The notes under the pieces are model-generated. The model saw nothing but the letters and a program-made list of their open reading frames with translations, was not told the DNA's origin and did no database searches. 64,000 nt of DNA, from the NCBI GenBank assembly GCA_025531455.1, contig JAMYHL010000009.1:434001-498000 (forward strand), given 5' to 3'. The position numbers were made by a program, and so were the translations under genes. Within the stretch, counting starts at the first letter, position 1, and every line of letters starts with the position of its first letter. Of the stretch, positions 32,801 through 44,691 are shown in pieces. The stretch is from Apiotrichum sp. Y4204. Lineage: Eukaryota > Basidiomycota > Tremellomycetes > Trichosporonales > Trichosporonaceae.

Positions 32801-32915
32801 AGAGCGATGGAAGTGTGTTGTTGACGTTTGCGGTGGCACTTGACCTCGCGCTGGCGTCTGGGAGCGATGCGGCCGTCGGCCTCGAGGGACCCGAATCGCC
32901 AGGTCTGTGCTGCAT
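29808..32915 (-). CDS. CaM-kinase-kinase/SNF1-upstream-type protein kinase
   Basis: Serine/threonine kinase resembling CaMKK and the yeast SAK1/TOS3/ELM1 group that activate CaM kinases or SNF1. Exons 32064-32915, 31805-32022, 31757-31766, 31488-31703, 31288-31450, 31188-31235, 31060-31147, 30889-30988, 30668-30828 and 29808-30633 close to 893 residues. Kinase core: LGKGAYATV (264-272), K287, HRD-IKPDN (430-437), DFG (451-453), SPAFLAPE (476-483). CaMKK-like features are ADFGVSEMF and DIWALGVTLYCMLTGKLPF. A charged insert (ERRLRRGPRQL) follows the Lys strand. The third exon is 10 nt. The N-terminal 250 residues are Ser/Pro-rich. The tail has about a dozen SPVxxx hexapeptides (30060-30290), each with an SP phosphosite. 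CaMKK versus SAK1 role not decidable here. Confidence 0.88.
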
Positions 32916-34511
32916 CTTGGTAGAAGAAGAGGTGTGTGGGTGAGAGGTTGATGAGTGGGTGGGGCCAAGTGGAGTGAAGTTGAGTGGAGGCAGGGAAGCC
33001 GAGGAAGGCAAGAAGGGTTGCTCGATGGAGGTCCTGGCGCCGGCGGGGTGCGAGACAGTGACAACGGTCCAAAGCGAGATGGGACGTGTTGTTGATGGGG
33101 TTGTGCTGATGGCAGTGGAATGGAGTGGTGACAAGAATGGGGATGGGGATGAATGTAAGTGGAAATGTGCAGGACGGGGCAACCCAAAAGTAAGTAGCCA
33201 GGGTGAAGGGTCGCAGGATCGCAGGATGTGTGACACAACAACGCACTGAAAACGAGAGATGGTTTTGTGTCGCAGAGCTTGTTGTTCTTCCACTAAATCG
33301 AGACTGAATACTCTCCAAAGTGGACGGCGTTATCGTCACGTCGTGCAGTAGCTCAGCGTGCACAGTACGCACAGTTGCATCGCACCGTACTGGATCCAGG
33401 TCATGCGGATAGGTACCCGACCTTGCCGACTGCGGAGTCGCGGCCAACGGGCAGGGCAACCAAACCATCTTTCTCTCATTCTCGTTGTCAATGCTCCAAT
33501 AATGTCTGCATATGCCTGCACAGGTGATTGCTTTGTGCTCCTCTGATCTTTCTTGCGCCGGGGCCCGAACAATACGATACATGTACATACAGTGCAGATG
33601 TAGAACCTCCGCGCAGCATATGGGCGTCACCATCAGGCGTCCAGTGACTATTCCTGCCGTACGTCCACCCCACTCATGCTGCTCATCACCACCCCACTAT
33701 TAGCCGTCGCAGACGCCGCTGCGTCATTATCACCGTAAAACCCAAATGGCAGCACGCGGCCGGCTGTAAGTTGTAAGCATCGAAGCATTGAGTACATCAG
33801 CTGGAACGCTGAGTGCAGATCCGCCGAGCCTGGACTACTGCCCCAATTGGGTCCGAGCGTCGAGGCGCCCGCACGACTTGTTTCGCACTTGCAGATCATG
33901 CAGATCAGTTCTGGAGAATCCTGATGGATCCGAACGGGAAGCCCAACGGAGGTGACGATCTTCTTAGCTGCAGCCTAGTGATGTGGCGTGAGGTCTGAGC
34001 GCGGGGTGGGCCAGGGCGAGGACAAAGGGCCAGGGGCTGAGGCAGTAAGTGATCGGCAGACTCCAGTGGCCCGGTGGAGCGAGCGTCGATCGCGATCCGC
34101 AATATAGCCAATCTGTGATCTATGATGATCAACATGCAATCTAGAATCCGTGGGATTAGCATGACGATCAAACGGGTAGTGATATGGACAGCTGCGCGCT
34201 GCCAAGCAACGCGGAATGAAACTGATGTACAGAATGTTGTACTGTACAACTCGACAGATGGGCAGAGGCGCAAATTAGTCTGCTTCTTGGCCGCCACTTG
34301 GCGCATTGTCCCTCGCGACGATCAGTGCGCCCTGTTGTCCGGCGGCCGTGGTTCGCCGCTGTTATTCGCGACAGCTGCTGATAATCTCATTGATACATTG
34401 CACACCTGGCTAGTCTCGGCTTAGGGTTAACGAGTACAGCAGGGCCATGATCCTGATCACAATCCTGCACGCATGGGTTACAAATAATATTAACAACGTC
34501 CTAATCAGACC
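32916..34511. other. Intergenic, kinase promoter and leader
   Basis: 1.6 kb upstream of the kinase start and downstream of the BTB-like gene. Long pyrimidine-rich sequence on the minus strand next to the start suggests a 5' UTR. I see no supported gene. Confidence 0.55.
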
Positions 34512-35499
34512 TCAGCGCGCGCGGCCTGCCATCAGCTGTGCCCAAAACGCCAAATCCAACTCACCGCGATAGACCTCTACAAACTCCGCAAAGCTCCCGA
34601 CGTCGCCAGCGAGCACGGCCCGCCCAATCGCCCAGGTATACTCGGGCTTGATCGCCGCATACTCTTCTGGACTCCAGCTCGCGGGCCACAGCAGACGACG
34701 GGGGAGAGGTGCGCCTGCCCAGATCTCCCCTTCTTCCCAGCGCGGGTGCCCGCACTGCGCCGCCATGGCGAGGACGGCGGCTTCGGCGAGCGCGTCGTCG
34801 TCCACCTCGCCCGCGAGCGCGAGAATGTGTACCGCCTCGCGACCCCATGCGTTGGCCTCGAGCGCCGCAGAAATGTACCCCCCGAGCAGTCGGCAGGCGG
34901 CCCACATCCCCAGATAGTGTCCGAGACGGAGGGCGCGCGAGAGCACCACAAGGTTCCCCGCGTCGCGTACCTCGCGCGGCTGGACCAGACCGAGGAGGAG
35001 ACGCAGCGCGCGCGCGTCCCCGCTTGCATGCGTCAGGTGGTGCGTCTCGCCCGGTGTGAGGTTCGCAAAGTGAGGTCTGCTGTCAGAGCCGAAGGCCGGG
35101 AATTGCGCACACTTGAGAAATCAAAGAACGCGGAAGATGGAATAGAATGCCGTCGCGAGAAATGACGCGGAACGCGCCAGAGGTGTATCCTGGATCGACG
35201 ATGGGGCCGGGGGTCGCGTACCACGCCGAAGGGGAGGGGGAGGGCGAGGGGCACGGAGAGGGGGAGGAAGATCGCGAGGAGAGAGACGGGGAGGGTGCAG
35301 GCCCCGGGGGACGGGGTACGCGTATGGCCTCGCGGCCGTCAACTTCGGTGTCCACTTCGCTCACCCCAACAGGATACCCCGAGTAGCCTTGATGCGACTC
35401 GCGGTCCGAGTCAAAATCCCAGCTCGTCGTCGGCGATAGGCGCAGCGACACAAACTCGATGCGCGGCCGCTCCCGTTCCCGCCAGTGCTCGCGCGACAT
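34512..35499 (-). CDS. BTB/POZ-like protein of unknown role
   Basis: Two exons (35111-35499 and 34512-35076, intron 34 nt) give 317 residues in phase. The first half is low-complexity with Ser/Pro repeats (about residues 70-95). At about 113-128 it reads DGILFHLPRSLIS, the opening signature of the basidiomycete BTB-like family in which this strand is followed by a loop and a helical tail. The second exon is helix-rich (ALRLLLGLV, LRLGHYLGMWAACRLLGG, ALAEAAVLAMAAQ). BTB proteins usually dimerise or act as cullin-3 adaptors, but no partner can be inferred. The domain call is tentative. Confidence 0.6.
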
Positions 35500-36264
35500 T
35501 ATTAGTGAGTACGGTTAATGGTGGGGAGGAGGAAGGGTATGTGTACCCGCAAGCCTCCCCCTTATATGCATAATCTCGCTGTGGATGCTGCTTGCCACCA
35601 CCTGGCTCCTGGACTTGTTCATGTCCGCATGCAGCAAGTACATGTTTTGCTTCAAGTTGCGGCATCGGCATACCGTTATGACAGTTGCGGCACGCGGCGC
35701 CATCAGTTGATCAGGTGTCAGTTACTCGTTGCGTCCATCACGACAGATAAGCGTGAGTAGCAGCCGTGTTAGATTTCGGTCGATAGAGTGCGGGGACCTA
35801 GTTCGTGCTCAGCCTTGCTTGCCTTGTTTGCCTTGTTTGACGACTCCCCCGATGCGTATGCACAAATACGGTTCCGAGCGGTGTCGGTGCAGTGCGCACG
35901 ACGTTCCTTGGTAACTGGCGGCCGGCGCATGCGGTACTTGACTCGTTTACGCTGCACAAAGGCGCACCCCGGCGCTCGGTACGCATGCGTACCACCATGT
36001 TCCCGGGAATGTCTCCACAACTCAAACCGTAACACTCCGGCCCATCCGGAGCGTCTGGAGCTCCGGACTTCCCGCTCGTAACTCGACTCGCAGTCTGCAA
36101 TACAGCCCAGCATCCCGAGAGATCCAGAGACTCTATAACATCATGGTAGGAAGGAACAACGCACCGTACCTGATCACCGCCGCACCTGACCGCCGCCCCA
36201 CCGCTGTCGCCACACGCCAACACCGCACCGCATCGTACCTCGAAACTCGTGGCTAGTCGCGTGG
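35500..36264. other. Intergenic, promoter of the BTB-like gene and 3' flank of VPS2
   Basis: 765 bp with two TTGCCTTGTT direct repeats near 35819-35839; no gene supported. Confidence 0.55.
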
Positions 36265-37153
36265 TTAATCGCGCCGCAACAGATCCAGGCGGCGCTGCAG
36301 GTCGTCTTCCTCCTGGTTGCCGCCTGTCGGTGTGGAGGGGCCACCGCCGCCGCCCTCGGCAATCGCCACGCGTGCGTTCGCAACCGGCTCGTTCGCCGTC
36401 GGGTTCGCGGTCGGTGCGGATGCGAACTGGTGTGAGCAAAATGATCTCGAAAGATCGCTGTCAAGAATGGATCTCTCTTCTCTGAGGATATTTTTCCCTG
36501 AGGCCCTTCCTTTCCACTCACCGATTCATTCATGCTCAGGCCAATCTCATCGAGGACCTCTTTGAGAATCCGGTCGCCCTCGACCTCCTCGCCCTCCTCA
36601 TCCTCGTCCTCCATTGCATCGTCCACCGCATCCGACATGAGCTCCTCCTTCATGTCCATCGTCGCCGACTCCTTCTCAAACTCGTTCATGATGCGCTGGA
36701 TCTGGGGCAGATTGAGGGAGCGGTTCATCTGACCCATCGCCTGTTGTCAGCTCTACCACAGCACTTCCTCACTCACCCTTGTCGCGCCCTTCATCGCGCT
36801 CGCCATCTGCTCGTTGCTCCGCAGCGTCTGCATCCGCAGCGAGACAGCCTGGAGCTGCACGCGCATCTGGGTAAACTTCTGCATGTACCTGCGCGTGCGG
36901 ACCAGGTCCTTGGCAAGGATCTTGCACGCGTTCTGCCATTAGTACACTAACTCTACTCGCCAGAACGCACCATGTTGCCCGCCTTGGCATTCTTCTTGAT
37001 ATCCGCCATGGTCTTCTTCTCCTGTTGCTCGAGCTTTGCGCGCTCGCGCTCGAGCTCGCGCTGCGCCTTCTGCAGCGACCGCTGGTGCTGCCGCAACCGC
37101 TCCGCTGGGGTGACCGTGCGGCCAAAGAGCGTGTCCTTCAGATACGAAAGCAT
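36265..37153 (-). CDS. VPS2: ESCRT-III subunit VPS2/DID4 (CHMP2)
   Basis: Core ESCRT-III component that scaffolds membrane scission and recruits Vps4 at endosomes. Exons 36971-37153, 36777-36932, 36522-36740 and 36265-36426 close to 239 residues, the family length. Hallmarks: LFGRTVTPAERLRQHQRSL at the N terminus, DIKKNAKAGNM, AKDLVRTRRYMQKFTQM and NLPQIQRIMNEFEKES. The acidic middle is typical, and the C terminus DDLQRRLDLLRRD fits the MIM1 motif (L-x2-R-L-x2-L-R) for Vps4 binding. Translation starts at 37153 (MLSYLKDTLFG). Confidence 0.95.
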
Positions 37154-38010
37154 GGCAGCATGGCAAATGGCAGAATGGGCATGGGAGGAAACAGAGTTGT
37201 TGGTCGCAGTGTGGGGACGGATCATGACGTAGTGCGGTGTGACGGCGGGAACGTTGCGCGACGACGACGTGGCGACGGGGTCAGCATCTCGGCGCCTCAC
37301 GACGAGTGTGCTCACGAGAATGTTCATGCTCGCTGTACGCTGGGCAATAGATGGTGGATGGAGAGGATGAAGAATCGTTGAAGAACGTGATTATGATCGG
37401 GGAGTGCCATGTGTGCCGATGTCCCTGTGTCTGGCCTGTGTGCCCCGCACTAGGTGCAGGCCATGAAGACGACGGCCAAGCGGGTAGCGCCGAGCGTCAC
37501 ACTCATGTCCACCTGCAATTGCAATCAGTTTGGTCCCGGGTCGCCACCCGACCGAAATTCGCCTCGCGACCACCGTTCGAATCCGCGTCATCTTTCGATG
37601 CTAGCTCGGTCGTCGTCTTCGTTCTTCGTACTATGAACGACGTGAGAAGAGAGGCTTGGCAGAGCTTGTCGAGGCCGTGTCCGCTCAGTGGGCCCAAACA
37701 GTTCCCCGAACAGTGTAACAATGGTGACCTGGCGGCAACTTTGCACGTAACTTGCCGCCACGCCATGTGCACCGCCGCCAGGACCTGGAGGTCTGCTAGG
37801 GCCCCGGGCCGCGCATGCCCGCCGACCTGTTGAGCTTCGGAATGCACATGGGTGGAAATATTATTCTCGACTGGTCGAGATCGGGGCATGTCATCACTCG
37901 TTGTCGTCGTGGCTTCTGGTCGTCAGACTCGCATCTCTTCATCTTTCACATCACCCAACCTCCCTCCCTAATCGTTGCATACACAGCATCGCCCGCTCTC
38001 TCTCCCCTGC
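37154..38010. other. Intergenic, divergent promoter of VPS2 and the PDI gene
   Basis: 857 bp; short unsupported frames only. Confidence 0.6.
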
Positions 38011-40086
38011 ATGCTTCTCGGACGCCTCGTACGAATCGCGGCACTCCTCCTTCCGGCCCTCGTCGCCGCGGAGGAGGACGAGCTCCGCCAGCTCACCGCC
38101 GACACCTTCAAGGAGGAGGTCGCACACGGTGCATGGTGAGTGGAGCTGTCATAAAGACGTTTAAGCTCTTCACACCGGACATTGTCTGACAGCAGGCTCG
38201 TCGAGCACTACTCCCCGCGATGTATGTCGATTAGCAATCTTCCTCCTCCGGTGCTCTAACTTCCAGGTCCCCACTGTCGCGCATTCGCTCCGACTTGGGC
38301 CAAGCTTGCAGACGACCTCAAGCACTACGAGCAGCTCTCCGGCTTCCACATGGCGCAGGTCAACTGTCTTGCACAGGGCGGTGGGTGTCGCTGCATCTGG
38401 GGTTCTCCCGTGGAGCTGCTGAAGTTTACCTCGTTTCTTGTGCTCATCTCCCAGACTTGTGCTCCGATAATGGCATCACAGGATGTATGTCCTCCTTGGC
38501 CGCTCACTCTACTCACACCCAGACCCACAGATCAACCTCTACATGGACGGCCAGTTTGTGTCCGAGTACAAGAAGGAGCGGAACTACGACTTCCTGCGTC
38601 AGTTCATCGAGGCCGAGGCTGTCAATTATGCGCGGACGATCGTGCTCGGCAGCAGCGAGAACGCCACGACAACTGCTAACACGAAATACGTCCGCCGTCC
38701 GAACCCCGACGGCAAGGTCGTGGAGGTGGACCACACTGGGCTCGACAGGTACAAGAAGGCGGGGCCTGTGTTTATTGACTTCTTCGCCCCGTGGTGCTCT
38801 CAGTATGTGTCCCGAGTTATTAGAACGTTATAGCTGACGTGTCCAGCTGCAAGGCTCTCCGCCCCACCCTAGAGGAGCTCGCGGGCGAGCTCCGGGGCCG
38901 GCTCAACATCGTTGCCGTAAATTGCGACGACAACCCTCATCTCTGTCGGGCAAATGGCGTCGAGGCTTACCCAACTCTTAAACTGTGAGCTGTGGGGCTT
39001 CGCTCTCAGGCTGACATGCAGACACAACAGCGGCAACGAGACATCATATAACAAAGGACGTTCGCTCGCCGCGTTGAAGGAGTTTTTGCAGCCAGTGACG
39101 CCCGAGGCGGGGATGGTGGCCATGAAGGCCGAGTCTCTCCCATTGATTGCAGCAGACGAGGACCACTATATCATTTACCTCCAGAACTGGGGTACGAAGC
39201 TCGCGGACTTGGTGAGATGGAGCTTTCGATCAGCTACTGACTGTAGGTAAATGTTGAAAAGTCGATCCTACCGCTCCATGGTGAGGTTCCCTTCTTCACC
39301 ACCAACGACCCGCTGGTGTACTCGAACCTGAGCATCGACATGCCTCCCCCGTCGTCTATGCTGGTCGCGTTCGCCGGCCACTCCACAAAGCCACTTGCAA
39401 CTCTCGCCCTCCCGGCCGCGGACCCCGCAGCGGTCAGCAAGTTTATCAACAAGCACCGGTATCCCCTCGTAACGGACGTGACGACGGACAACATCCAGCA
39501 GGTAATGAAGGCGCCCGAGGCGCCCCTTGTCGTCCTCGGCGTCGTACACTCCGATGCGCGTGGCGCCGACGAGCGGAAAGTCATGGACAACATCGCGCGC
39601 TCCTTCCGTCGCGGATCGGCTCCGCAGAAGCGCAACGTCCGTTTCGCCACCCTCGACGACACGTGGATCACAAACATGAAGCACGCGTATGGTCTTGTGG
39701 CCGAAGACCTACCTGCAATCGTCGTGGTCGATGCCGCGGCGGATGTTTACTTTGACCAGACCAGCGCCGGCAAGCGTGCAGGATTCAACGGTGCCGACGC
39801 CTTCTCCATCCTCGAGTCTATCTGGCAGGAATCCGCAAAGCCCAAGTCGGTCGAGGCTCCCGAGCTCACCGGCGGAATCGTAAGGAGTATCCCAACAGAA
39901 CCATGCTGACATCAGTCCTGGCGCCGCGCACACCCCATCCAGGCGGCGTTCCTCGCGGCCGTGGCTGCCCTCGGCCTTGTCTTCTTCGTCCTCCGCTGCC
40001 GCCGCCGTCGTGGCGCCGACCTCCTTCCCTCCCATCGCATACACGAGAAGGGCGGCTCGCCGAATCGCGGCCGCCGGCTCGACTAG
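38011..40086 (+). CDS. Membrane-anchored protein disulfide isomerase with two thioredoxin domains
   Basis: ER thiol-disulfide oxidoreductase, 559 residues from nine exons (38011-38135, 38196-38221, 38267-38380, 38455-38484, 38523-38802, 38847-38984, 39022-39211, 39247-39879, 39943-40086). A signal peptide (about 1-20, RIAALLLPALVAA) is followed by two thioredoxin folds with active sites C51-P-H-C54 and C190-S-H-C193. Both active sites are interrupted by introns. A thioredoxin-like region without cysteines follows. A single transmembrane helix (about 513-530) and a short basic cytosolic tail end the protein; no KDEL/HDEL. That layout resembles EPS1/TMX-type enzymes rather than soluble PDI1. 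Confidence 0.9.
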
Positions 40087-40281
40087 AGATAGGGATCGGG
40101 GCCTCTCGCGGCGCAGTACACCGTCTAGATCTTGCATGTACCAGTAGCATCAGCAGGGGGATGGGAGGGTGAGAGTTGGGCCGAGAGGCTTGCTTTGGAG
40201 AATGTGGAAGGAAGAATGATGTCGTTCGTCTGTGTTGAATATTTCCGAATATTACCGAAAGGGCCGATGCGTAAATCATCT

Positions 40282-40377
40282 GGTTCCATCGTATAACGGT
40301 TAGTACATAAGATTCTGATTTTTCCTCTACAAAAGGAACGTCGTTCTTGTAATCTGGGTTCGATTCCCAGTGGGACC
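40282..40377 (+). tRNA. tRNA-Gln(CTG) with 25-nt intron
   Basis: Acceptor stem GGTTCCA/TGGGACC, D arm GTAT...GTAC, T arm CTGGG-TTCGATT-CCCAG, anticodon stem TAAGA/TCTTG. The anticodon CTG is at 40315-40317 and a canonical intron follows position 37 (40319-40343). A T-rich run starts at 40378 as pol III terminator. Confidence 0.92.
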
Positions 40378-40989
40378 TTGTCTTTTGTTTTTGGGTGACT
40401 GAGTGGGACCGATACGCGGGCGCGCCCAGGTGCCAAGACCTGGGCGCCAGGCCACACGCGGTGCTCCCCATTCCCAGAGAACAATTTGTACAAGAATTCA
40501 ACCATTCAAGTTTCTGCCATTTCCATGTTGGAGTAGACGGAATTGGTTAGAGGAGCAGCGCGCCGAAACGCTCAGGCGCCATCGTGTGATCGTGAGATGT
40601 GGCCCGAGATGTATTTCATCTAAGGTGGTTAAGAGGTAGACGAGTGTTCAGTCGAAGCGAGTCAACAGCACCGATGACCCACCCACGCTCATATCTCCAC
40701 AGATCACGGTTCATGGATCACGGACGTCTTGACACATACAACCACGCCTCGTTAGATGGAAGAATACTATAGCACCTGAAGTTTGCTGGCTATTGCGGAT
40801 CTCAATGCTGTCAATACATCTCAATCAAACACAACACTTGGATAATCTCGCAATACTGAATCTTCTTGCAATACCGTGATAAATCGCTTCGCTCGTGTGA
40901 CTGTCTCTGTCGTCGTGTTCTAGTCTTTCCAGCTTGCCGCGGGTCTGAGATTGGCGCCCTCGTTCTGTTTGCAGACATCTACAAATCGC
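40378..40989. other. Intergenic
   Basis: 612 bp between the tRNA terminator and the stop of the next minus-strand gene; nothing recognised. Confidence 0.55.
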
Positions 40990-42213
40990 TCAATCGCTAT
41001 TCGAAATCCGCTTCCAGCTCGGCCGCTGCGGATGTGTGTGCTTCGCGAGCTCCGTCTCCATAAGATGGTTATACGCGCAACAGCACAAGGAAAAGGGCGC
41101 GAAAACGGGCCTGGGCATTTCATCATCGTCCCATTCACAGGAAATGTGAGCCGAAGTGCCGGCAATGGCGATAATGGAGCTGGCGATTTCGCTGGGTTTG
41201 GGGAGGTAGTTGAGCACCCAGCGCCGTCGGGATTCGGCGTGATACAAATAGTCGTCATCCATATCGACCTCCAAAGAGAGAATGAACCGGTCGAGATTGA
41301 GACATGCACCTGTGTAGACAGGAAGATCAACATTCAACGGTTTGGAGGAGCTTGCGGGATAACACACTATGTAGCTCCAGTGAGGACCAGTTCTCCACCT
41401 GGAGGCTGACGGTGAGCTTGAGACTACGAAGCGCTTGTATCGTGACCACTCGAAGTCGGCAAGAAGATCCGCCAGTGTCTCTCTCGAACAGTACAAAAGC
41501 ACGGCGGCTTCGAAATCTTGAACATCCGGACCCACTGCCTCCGTGAGGGTCTGAAAGCTGCTTGAAGCACATGCACGGATATAACCGAAGTGTAGGAATG
41601 CGTTGAGACCCGACGGCAGCCCGTGCTGAAAAAATCCTCTGCAGGGAGAGAAGCGTTGTGTCCCCTAAATTTGGGTCTGTCATATCGTACTGTCCAAAGC
41701 AGAGCGTTTTGATTCCTTTGAGAAGAATTGGCCGAATCCGGCTTTCGAGAGACTTGCAGAGTCGTGGCAGCATAACGACGTGAAGGTCACAGCTTAATTG
41801 AACCTGACCTGGAATGCCGTGAGCGTATCGAGCTAGCCGCGCCGAATTTTCAGTGTCGTTGAAGATCTCGGACTTGATGGTAATATCAAAAGCTGGATCC
41901 CCGTTTGCAATGGTGCGGGTCATCGTGGCAGGGGACTCATGAAGTTTCCATACAATTCCCTGCAGGCGAGGGAAGCGCTCAAGAAGTGCAGGAAAGCGGC
42001 CTTGAAGGCCTGCGCACAACGGAAGACTGCCGCGGAAATCAATTTACCTCACACTATGGCGGTACGTCTCGAGCTGAGCCTGAGGTAAGCTTTGTTGGGT
42101 GTCGGCGAGAGAACGAGACACAACTGTTGAGTGCCGAAGACGCGTTCATGAAGCAGGTGGAGGGGTCCTGGGAATATGAAGGTGGACCATTTTAGCCGAG
42201 TTTCGTCCGCCAT
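40990..42213 (-). CDS. Hypothetical protein, three-exon model
   Basis: Not recognised. The model 42053-42213, 41691-42026 and 40990-41638 closes in phase to 381 residues. The first intron is only 26 nt, which is a weak point, and the start could be in the second exon. The second exon reads like a leucine-rich or F-box-type substrate region (RFPALLERFPRLQGIVW, LPRLCKSLESRIRPILLKGIKTL). The third carries SGLNAFLHFGYIRACASSSFQTLTEA in pieces and a conserved-looking LYCSRETLADLLADFEW. No catalytic motif, signal peptide or membrane segment. The stop of the downstream regulator gene lies 140 bp upstream of this start. Confidence 0.5.
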
Positions 42214-42352
42214 TCCTCCGGCAGACACTCTAGTATCATGCGATCTCGACCAGCCCAAACGGCCCAACAATACAATAGTTCCCATGCATGGCCCAGCATG
42301 AGGATGGCCATGGAGCACTGGCGTTACAACTCTCTAGATCAGATCGGTTGCT

Positions 42353-44691
42353 TCAACCAGTTGCGGCATTACTTTCCGAGTGGGGCGGCGCATTCACCCT
42401 ATCATCAAGGGGTGTATCCGGCGGCGGCAGTGGCATCTGCACGAAAGTAATCGCCGAAAACTGGTCTCAGCTATGGCTTCAAAGTCCTACACTCACCATA
42501 TCACACCAGTCGCGGACAAGGTCCGTGTCCGTCCCTGGCGTCGACACCTGGCCGCAGAGGGCACACGCGATGTGGAACACCTTGCCACGCACGGACTCTC
42601 CGTTGGAGGCCAAGTCCTCGACAGGGATACTCATGAGGAGGCCGTGAATCTCGCGGGCTATCGTCTCGCGTTCGCGGCCGAGTTGCTCCTCACTAACATC
42701 AAGCGCTGAGCGGAGGTCGTACTGGGGTGAGATGAGAAGGGAGAGACGTACTCACAAGTGCAAACTTGACGATCGCGGCAGTGATGAGGATATTTGCGCG
42801 CTGCGTCGCAAAGACCTGACGGCTCGCCTCGAGGCGCACCGTATTGGGATCCTGAATGGCCTCGGGTAGCTGATTGAGAAGCTGGTGCACCCGATCCTCA
42901 GCATCAGTTGTCCACTCCAGGCTTATTGACCGCATATCTGAAAGGATGCACCGGTGGTGAAAGAAGCACTCCGACAGGATGCGAAACAGCTTTGAAACAG
43001 CGACAAACCCGACCAGGAACGAGGTGCGTGCCGGAGGCTGTGGGAACATGCCTTGCGAAGTGATAAAGTCGTCATCTACTGCCTCGGGGTACGAGCAGAC
43101 GCCCTGGAAGTCATTGATCAGCATCGGGTTGCCTGGAATTGCACGAGTTCTTGACATCAGCGCTCAATCCTCCCGAACTTGAACACACTTGTCACTCGCG
43201 TACAGCTGCCAGAAGACGCGTCGCCGCAGTTGGACTTCCACGGGATCGAGTCCTAGCGCTGCAGTCCGGCTGTCGCTGTGGATTCCAAGACTGAAAGCCA
43301 GCTGAACCGCTTCGCCAAGTTTTGCCGCAGCGGTGTGGGTTAATCCAATGGAGAGGAGGTAGAAGTTGTCGCTACATCTGTCAGCACGGATCAAAACCAC
43401 TCATCCTCACAAGATAATGATACAAATCTGCGTGAGAGTCACCTGTCCGTGATACGTGCGCTGAAGTGCCTGGCTTGCGCGGTGGCACTTGCGCTGGAGG
43501 TGTTTGAGACCCTCGACGTCAAACACGTCCGTCGTCAGGCGCGAGGTCGGGAGCTGGGAGATGGTAAACGCGACAATACTGAGGAGAAGTGCACGAAAAT
43601 CGGCATCTCTCAAATCGAGGCGTGTCGCGAGATTCTCCGCGAATGTTGGCCGGTGAACAAGAGGAAGGATGGGATAAAGGAACTGGAGATATAGGGAAAT
43701 GTAATGAGAAATGTTGGCCCACGAGGTCACGTCCTCTAGCTGCGGTTCCTTGAGTGCTGCGGCTTCTTGAAGCGCTGCAATAGACCTCGTTCCCGAGGTT
43801 TGAGGGAGAATAGTCTCTGGAGACTCAAGAGACAGCAGCCGCGCCTGCTCCGACGCTAGCTGAGTGGTACCGCTGCCTACGTCAAATCCAAAATCTATTC
43901 CCGGCCCGAGAATGGTCGTATCGACCATAGATATCGAGTCAAGCCAGCTTAATCCTCCGTTTCCAGGGCTGGGCCGTGAGCTGTGGAGTGCGCCATATGG
44001 GCCTCGTATGGAACTAGAGACTGCGGAAGAATGGACCGAGTCGTAGTCGCCATCCATGAGTATACTCGACATTGGCGACGATGATATCTGTTGTCCTGCT
44101 AGCGGGGAGGCAGCGAGTCGGGTGGAGTGCGCATCCGTCCGCGAGACACTGTCTTCATACGGTGTGTACGACTGTCGGAGGTGTGACTGGCGAATCCGAC
44201 CTATTGAACTGCTGTGTTCATTGTGCCGCTCTTCCTCCTGTTGCCGCCGTTGAGCCTGTGCTTTCTTAAGGGCCAGAGCAAACCTGGAAGTGTTCAGCGA
44301 GTCGTCACCTGTAAATCGCAACCGCTAACATGCTATACAATCCATCTCACTCACGAATTCTTCCTCCCAGGCTTCTTCCGAACATAGTCGTAAGTACAGT
44401 CGATCTGGAGATTGCGACATCCGACGCACGGCTCTGTCCCTCCGCCGCCGTCGACACATTTGATCTGGGGTCAGCAGATGCTTGATCTAGAACGCAAGCA
44501 TCACCAGCCCTCTTTCCAGCGTCTCAATACACGCAGCTCGGATCACCCACCTTGCGTTTCCGACAGTTATCGCACGTCTGTCCCTTAGCAGCCTTGCTGC
44601 TGTTGGTGCCGCTCGCACTCCCGCCCTCCGCGGTGCCGGATGAAGATGGGGTAGCAGCGCGCCGCGATGCCGGAGAGGAGCTCGGAGTCAT
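42353..44691 (-). CDS. Zn2Cys6 transcription factor with fungal-specific TF domain
   Basis: Nuclear regulator, 668 residues. Exons 44551-44691, 44355-44464, 43411-44283, 43187-43371, 42752-43132, 42497-42705 and 42353-42460 close in phase. Cluster C40-x2-C43-x6-C50-x9-C60-x2-C63-x6-C70, split by an intron after Lys47; a Lys/Arg-rich linker (RKKPGRKN) and a basic, Gln/Glu-rich helix follow. The middle homology region is recognisable (YLQFLYPILPLVHRPTF, LLSIVAFTISQLPTS, RRRVFWQLYASDKC). It is transcribed away from the Baeyer-Villiger monooxygenase gene across a 1.8-kb shared upstream region, which makes that enzyme gene a candidate target (inference). Confidence 0.9.
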
